From: Streptomyces sp. CB02980
GTDB taxonomy: Bacteria; Actinomycetota; Actinomycetes; Streptomycetales; Streptomycetaceae
Direction: 5' to 3'
Length of the DNA: 64,000 nucleotides
Assembly: GCF_014451325.2 (NCBI RefSeq)
Contig: NZ_JACSCH020000013.1
Coordinates: 186,001 to 250,000 of the forward strand
Shown here: one piece after another, positions 60,747 through 64,000 of the stretch
Position numbering within the stretch: the stretch's first letter is position 1
Layout: every line of letters begins with the position of its first letter
Translations under genes and position numbers: made by a program
The notes under the pieces: model-generated
Told to the model about the DNA's origin: nothing
Databases searched by the model: none
What the model saw: the letters and a program-made list of their open reading frames with translations, nothing else

Positions 60747-62440
60747 GAGAGGGATTCCTCCGAGGCGCGGGCCGTCCAGGTCGCGAAGCGCTCGCCGGTC
60801 TCGCGCTCCGCCTGGAAGCGCTTGAGGACCCGCTCCACGTAGTCGGGGAGCTCGGCCGCGGTGACCTTGAGGCCGCGGACCTTGCGGCCGAAGCCGGCCT
60901 CCAGGCCGAGCGCGCCGCCCAGGTGCACCTGGTAGCCCTCGACGCGGTTGCCGTCGTCGTCCAGGACCAGCTGGCCCTTGAGGCCGATGTCCGCGACCTG
61001 GATGCGGGCGCAGGCGTTCGGGCAGCCGTTGATGTTGATCGTCAGCGGCTCGTCGAACTCCGGGACGCGGCGCTCCAGTTCGTCGATGAGCGAGGCGCCG
61101 CGGGCCTTGGTCTCGACGATCGCGAGCTTGCAGAACTCGATGCCGGTGCAGGCCATCGTGCCGCGCCGGAACGGCGAGGGCGTGACCCGCAGGTCGAGGG
61201 CCTCCAGGGCGGCGACGATCGAGTCGACCTGCGCCTCCTCGATGTCGAGGACGAGCATCTTCTGCTCGGCGGTGGTCCGGACCCGGCCGGAGCCGTGCGC
61301 CTCGGCGACCGCGGCGATCTTCGTCAGGGTGGCGCCGTCGACCCGTCCGACGCGGGGCGCGAAGCCCACGTAGAAGTTGCCGTCCTGCTGGCGGTGCACA
61401 CCGACGTGGTCGCGCCAGCGGCCGGCGGGCTGCTCGGGGGCGGGGCCGTCGGTCAGCTTGCGCTGGAGGTACTCGTCCTCCAGGACCTGGCGGAACTTCT
61501 CCGGGCCCCAGTCGGCGACGAGGAACTTCAGCCGGGCGCGGTTGCGCAGCCGGCGGTAGCCGTAGTCGCGGAAGATCGAGATGACGCCCTCGTAGACGTC
61601 CGGGACCTCGTCGAGGGAGACCCAGGTGCCGAGGCGGACGCCCAGCTTGGGGTTGGTGGAGAGGCCGCCGCCGACCCAGACGTCGAAGCCGGGGCCGTGC
61701 TCCGGGTGGTTCACGCCGACGAAGGCGATGTCGTTGATCTCGTGCGCCACGTCGAGCAGCGGCGAGCCGGAGATCGCGGACTTGAACTTGCGGGGCAGGT
61801 TGGAGAAGTCCTTGTTGCCGACGATCCGACGGTAGATCTCGTCGATCGCGGGCGTGCCGTCGATGATCTCGTCGGCCGCGATGCCGGCCACCGGGGAGCC
61901 GAGGATGACACGCGGGGTGTCGCCGCAGGCCTCGGTGGTGGACAGACCGACCGCCTCCAGGCGGTTCCAGATCTCGGGGACGTCCTCGATGCGGATCCAG
62001 TGGTACTGGACGTTCTGCCGGTCCGTGATGTCGGCGGTGCCGCGGGCGAACTCCTCGGAGATCTCGCCGATGACCCGGAGCTGCTCGGTGGTCAGCCGGC
62101 CGCCGTCGATGCGGACGCGGAGCATGAAGTACTCGTCGTCCAGCTCCTCCGGCTCCAGGACACCCGTCTTGGTGCCGTCCAGACCCTGCTTGCGCTGGGT
62201 GTAGAGGCCCCACCAGCGCATGCGTCCGCGCAGGTCGTTGGGGTCGATGGAGTCGAATCCGCGCTTCGAGTAGACCGTCTCAATACGTGTCCGAACGTTG
62301 AGACCGTCGTCGTCCTTCTTGAACTGCTCATTGCCGTTCAGGGGGGTGAAGTGCCCCACGGCCCACTGACCCTCGCCACGGTGGCGCCCGGTCTTGCGGC
62401 GTGCGGCGGCGGGAGTGGGGTTTTCCGGGGTGGCGGCCAT
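60743..62440 (-). CDS. sir: Assimilatory sulfite reductase (nitrite/sulfite reductase family)
   Basis: A 565-residue siroheme and 4Fe-4S enzyme. It reduces sulfite to sulfide with ferredoxin. Ferredoxin-like halves include YFMLRVRIDGGRLTTEQLRV and TADITDRQNVQYHWIR. Cluster/siroheme Cys lie in MACTGIEFCKLAI (about 432) and GCPNACARIQ (about 473), matching the C-x5-C...C-x3-C pattern. The N-terminal KKDDDGLNVRTRIE and YSKRGF are typical of the actinobacterial Sir. The ATG at 62440 has GAAGGA about 9 bases upstream. First structural gene of the operon, with a 19-codon leader ORF upstream. Confidence 0.95.
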   Translation of the reverse strand: MAATPENPTPAAARRKTGRHRGEGQWAVGHFTPLNGNEQFKKDDDGLNVRTRIETVYSKRGFDSIDPNDLRGRMRWWGLYTQRKQGLDGTKTGVLEPEELDDEYFMLRVRIDGGRLTTEQLRVIGEISEEFARGTADITDRQNVQYHWIRIEDVPEIWNRLEAVGLSTTEACGDTPRVILGSPVAGIAADEIIDGTPAIDEIYRRIVGNKDFSNLPRKFKSAISGSPLLDVAHEINDIAFVGVNHPEHGPGFDVWVGGGLSTNPKLGVRLGTWVSLDEVPDVYEGVISIFRDYGYRRLRNRARLKFLVADWGPEKFRQVLEDEYLQRKLTDGPAPEQPAGRWRDHVGVHRQQDGNFYVGFAPRVGRVDGATLTKIAAVAEAHGSGRVRTTAEQKMLVLDIEEAQVDSIVAALEALDLRVTPSPFRRGTMACTGIEFCKLAIVETKARGASLIDELERRVPEFDEPLTININGCPNACARIQVADIGLKGQLVLDDDGNRVEGYQVHLGGALGLEAGFGRKVRGLKVTAAELPDYVERVLKRFQAERETGERFATWTARASEESLS

Positions 62441-62576
62441 GGCGTCTTGTCCTTCGGGACTGCGAGAGGGCGGCTCTGACCTGCACACTGGCGCTCAGGT
62501 CGGAGGGTGGCGCGTCAGTGCGCAGCAGGGTCGGGCAGAGTCGTGCTGAAAAGTGATCGCGGCGGTGCTGGTTCTC

Positions 62577-62636
62577 TCAGCGCGCCGGACAGATGGCGCT
62601 GGACATGCGGCCTAGGTCGACGTGCCGCCGACTCAC
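62577..62636 (-). CDS. Putative Cys-codon leader peptide of the sulfur operon
   Basis: A 19-residue ORF: GTG, then SRRHVDLGRMSSAICPAR. It lies 136 bases upstream of sir on the same strand. The pattern (R-x-H-V/I-D-L-x-R, then C near the end) matches the short actinomycete leader peptides annotated next to sulfur and cysteine genes. If ribosomes stall at the Cys codon when cysteine is short, the leader could control downstream reading by attenuation. The Shine-Dalgarno is weak, with GGAA about 9 bases ahead. Confidence 0.6.
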   Translation of the reverse strand: MSRRHVDLGRMSSAICPAR

Positions 62637-62683
62637 CAAGGCAATTCCAGTTCCAGACATGACGGAAGCGTGTCACGGGACTT

Positions 62684-62716
62684 TGGACCCAGTCCAGCAT
62701 CGTCCAGAATATGGAC
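62684..62716. promoter_or_regulatory. Two adjacent TGGAC/GTCCA inverted repeats
   Basis: TGGAC-CCA-GTCCA (62684-62696) and GTCCA-GAATA-TGGAC (62702-62716) lie about 50-80 bases upstream of the leader ORF. The GTCCAG word recurs with a 10-bp period. On the minus strand TATTCT within the second repeat resembles a -10 box. It is a candidate operator for a sulfur regulator. Confidence 0.4.
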
Positions 62717-62758
62717 GTAGTCGTCTCGCTTGATGAGATGGTGTGGTGTGGGTCACGC

Positions 62759-62782
62759 AAAAGGGGCCCTGATCAGGGCCCC
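62759..62782 (-). terminator. Perfect 20-bp hairpin with T-run, end of the GNAT gene
   Basis: GGGGCCCTGATCAGGGCCCC (62763-62782), followed on the minus strand by TTTT (62762-62759). It is 62 bases downstream of the GNAT stop at 62844 and separates that gene from the sulfur operon promoter. Confidence 0.85.
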
Positions 62783-62843
62783 TTCAGGGTCTTCGGTGCG
62801 AGGCACCGGGCGAGGCGCGCACCAAGGAGCGCGTCCGGCGACG

Positions 62844-63413
62844 TCAGGCGTGGGCGCCCGGCCACGGGCCCGGGGTCTCGGTCTCGTCGACCTCCTCCAC
62901 CTTGGTGTCGAAGAGGCGGAAGCCGCGGCGCTCGTAGTTGGCCATGGCGTGCGGGCCGTCGAGCGAGCAGGTGTGCAGCCAGACGCGCTTCGTCGCCTCC
63001 CGCCCGGGCCAGCGCTCGGCCAGGTCCCAGGCCCGCGCCACTCCGTACGACAGCAGGTGACCGCCGATCCGGCGCCCCCGGAAGGCCGGGATCAGGCCGA
63101 AGTAGATGATCTCCACGACGCCGTCGTCCTGCGGGTCCAGCTCCACGTACCCGGCCGGCGTCCCCTTGTCGTACGCCACCCAGATCTCGCTGCCCGGCTT
63201 GTCGACGATCTCCTGCCACTGCTTGTACGTCAGTGACAGCCGGTCGTTCCAGCGGATGTCGCCGCCGACCGCCGTATAGAGGAAGCGGCTGTACTCCGGC
63301 GACGGGACCGCGGCCCGCGCGATCGTGATGTCGTCACCCTCCGGGACGGGGGAGGGGAGCAGATCGGACGGCGAGGTCTGCTCGAGGGACCAGGTGGTGA
63401 GAGTGATGCGCAT
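62844..63413 (-). CDS. GNAT-family acetyltransferase
   Basis: A 189-residue GNAT enzyme. After about 75 residues of N-terminal sequence, the core reads EIWVAYDKGTPAGYVELDPQ (about 76-95), GLIPAFRGRRIGGHLLSYGV (about 105-124: acetyl-CoA-binding R/QxxGxG/A motif), and VWLHTCSLDGPHAMANYERRG (quoted in part: HAMANYERRG), the last strand and helix. It probably acetylates a small amine or protein; the target is not readable. It ends in a strong terminator at 62759, ahead of the sulfur operon promoter. Confidence 0.85.
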   Translation of the reverse strand: MRITLTTWSLEQTSPSDLLPSPVPEGDDITIARAAVPSPEYSRFLYTAVGGDIRWNDRLSLTYKQWQEIVDKPGSEIWVAYDKGTPAGYVELDPQDDGVVEIIYFGLIPAFRGRRIGGHLLSYGVARAWDLAERWPGREATKRVWLHTCSLDGPHAMANYERRGFRLFDTKVEEVDETETPGPWPGAHA

Positions 63414-63534
63414 GGGTTCATCGCATCACGACCCGGTTCGGCGAGGCGACCGGGGGGCCGGGCGACCGGGCCCCCGGTCCGGGGTGTCCGCATGCTGGAC
63501 GGTCGTGGCCGCAACGGCGCCGTGTGCGACCTGG

Positions 63535-63658
63535 GCGCCCTGCACGTCCCAGGCGCTCTGCAGGCCCCATGCGCCCCTGCGCGCCCCACGCGCCCCTGCA
63601 CGTCCCACCCGTCCTGCGCGCCCCATGCGCCCCTGTACCTTCCACGCGCCCTGCGCGG
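63535..63658. repeat. 18-19-bp tandem repeats, about 6.7 copies
   Basis: Six units of 18 or 19 bases (63535, 63553, 63571, 63590, 63609, 63627) and a partial seventh (63646-63658) follow the pattern GCGCCCCTGCRCGYCCCAY. The array abuts the stop of the winged-helix gene, so it lies in that gene's 3' region and upstream of the GNAT start. There are no spacers, so it is not a CRISPR array. Confidence 0.75.
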
Positions 63659-64000
63659 CTACCCGTTCGTGCCCGCGCGGGGGCCCCGTACCGCCGGTGC
63701 CAGGGAGTGGGGCAGCAGGTCCGCCGGGCGTTCCGGGCGGAGGACCTCCACCGCGACCTCCTCGCTGAAGCGGTACGGGCGGTGCGCCAGGACCCCGGCC
63801 AGGTTCCGGCGTACCCGGGACATCTCCGCCCGTACGGTCACCGTCCGCGTACGGTCCCCGAACACGTCGTCCGCCAGCTCCGCCGCCGTCCGGCCGTCCC
63901 GGTGCATCGCCAGGACGTAGAGGAGCTCCGCGTGCCGGGGGCTCAGCTCCTGCTGCCAGCTGCCCGCCGCGCCCGAGACCGACACCGTCCAGCGGCGCGG
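63659..64000 (-). CDS. C-terminal part of a GAF/winged-helix regulator (partial)
   Basis: The last 113 residues of a protein that continues beyond the right edge. QELSPRHAELLYVLAMHRDGRTAAELADDVFGD and VTVRAEMSRVRRNLAGVLAHRPYRF (quoted in parts: ELSPRHAELLYVLAMHR and VTVRAEMSRVRRNLAG) form a winged helix-turn-helix. Streptomyces proteins with an N-terminal GAF domain and this C-terminus are common stress-type regulators; the GAF part is out of the window, so I infer it only from family. A 18-19-bp repeat array lies immediately after the stop. Confidence 0.72.
   Translation of the reverse strand, partial: PRRWTVSVSGAAGSWQQELSPRHAELLYVLAMHRDGRTAAELADDVFGDRTRTVTVRAEMSRVRRNLAGVLAHRPYRFSEEVAVEVLRPERPADLLPHSLAPAVRGPRAGTNG

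Noticed and set aside
63535..63658. CRISPR array
   Set aside because: Units are directly adjacent, with no unique spacers, and there are no cas genes.

Overview
The window is high-GC DNA (roughly 70% or more) with GC-rich third codon positions, GTG/TTG starts, four-base stop/start overlaps and T-poor terminators. Together with genes typical of the genus (XRE/DUF397 pairs, mycothiol-type DsbA proteins, TreY/TreZ/GlgX, a DUF6232-like gene, a SAV2148-type HEPN gene) this points to a Streptomyces or close relative chromosome. I see no rRNA, tRNA, CRISPR array, transposase or phage module.

Layout. 1-5.5 kb: housekeeping genes (Tat-exported PhoX-like phosphatase, OsmC, ZapE, a RibD-like reductase, a stress-protein-like gene, MurC, MsrB). 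5.5-14.9 kb: a compact minus-strand operon of eight genes. It encodes a small accessory protein, a large protein with a degenerate P-loop, an SPFH/band-7-like protein with an Arg-Asp tail, a PP2C-like phosphatase, a Ser/Thr kinase, a TerY-like vWA protein, a small hypothetical protein, and a membrane protein with a RanBP2-type zinc finger. This is the best candidate for a little-described signalling or conflict system. 15-20 kb: an SDR enzyme, an XRE+DUF397 pair facing an anti-sigma-type ATPase across a perfect 28-bp palindrome, and several membrane/zinc proteins including an HEXXH peptidase-like protein. 20-29 kb: an EF-G paralogue, a DUF6232-like/partner gene pair sharing a short Asn-rich motif, and assorted enzymes and regulators.

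29.7-41 kb: trehalose and glycogen metabolism. treZ, treY and glgX all lie on the minus strand, separated by an acetyltransferase, an FHA protein, a degenerate P450, a secreted protein and an MFS transporter. 41-46.5 kb: a copper amine oxidase split over two secreted proteins, a HEPN protein, a DEDDh exonuclease and a hydrolase. 46.5-53 kb: a small-molecule kinase-like gene, a sugar ABC importer lacking its own ATPase, DUF1697, DsbA-like, and a D-Ala-D-Ala carboxypeptidase.

53.2-62.6 kb: a long minus-strand sulfur-assimilation operon. The order is sulfite reductase, zinc-ribbon protein, CysH, CysC, CysD, CysN, then a sulfonate-type ABC importer and a sirohydrochlorin chelatase. These carry sulfate from APS to sulfide, import organosulfur, and supply siroheme for the sulfite reductase. 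Upstream lie a 19-codon leader ORF with one Cys codon and two inverted repeats, suggesting cysteine- or sulfur-responsive control. 62.8-64 kb: a GNAT acetyltransferase, an 18-19-bp tandem repeat array, and the 3' end of a winged-helix regulator.
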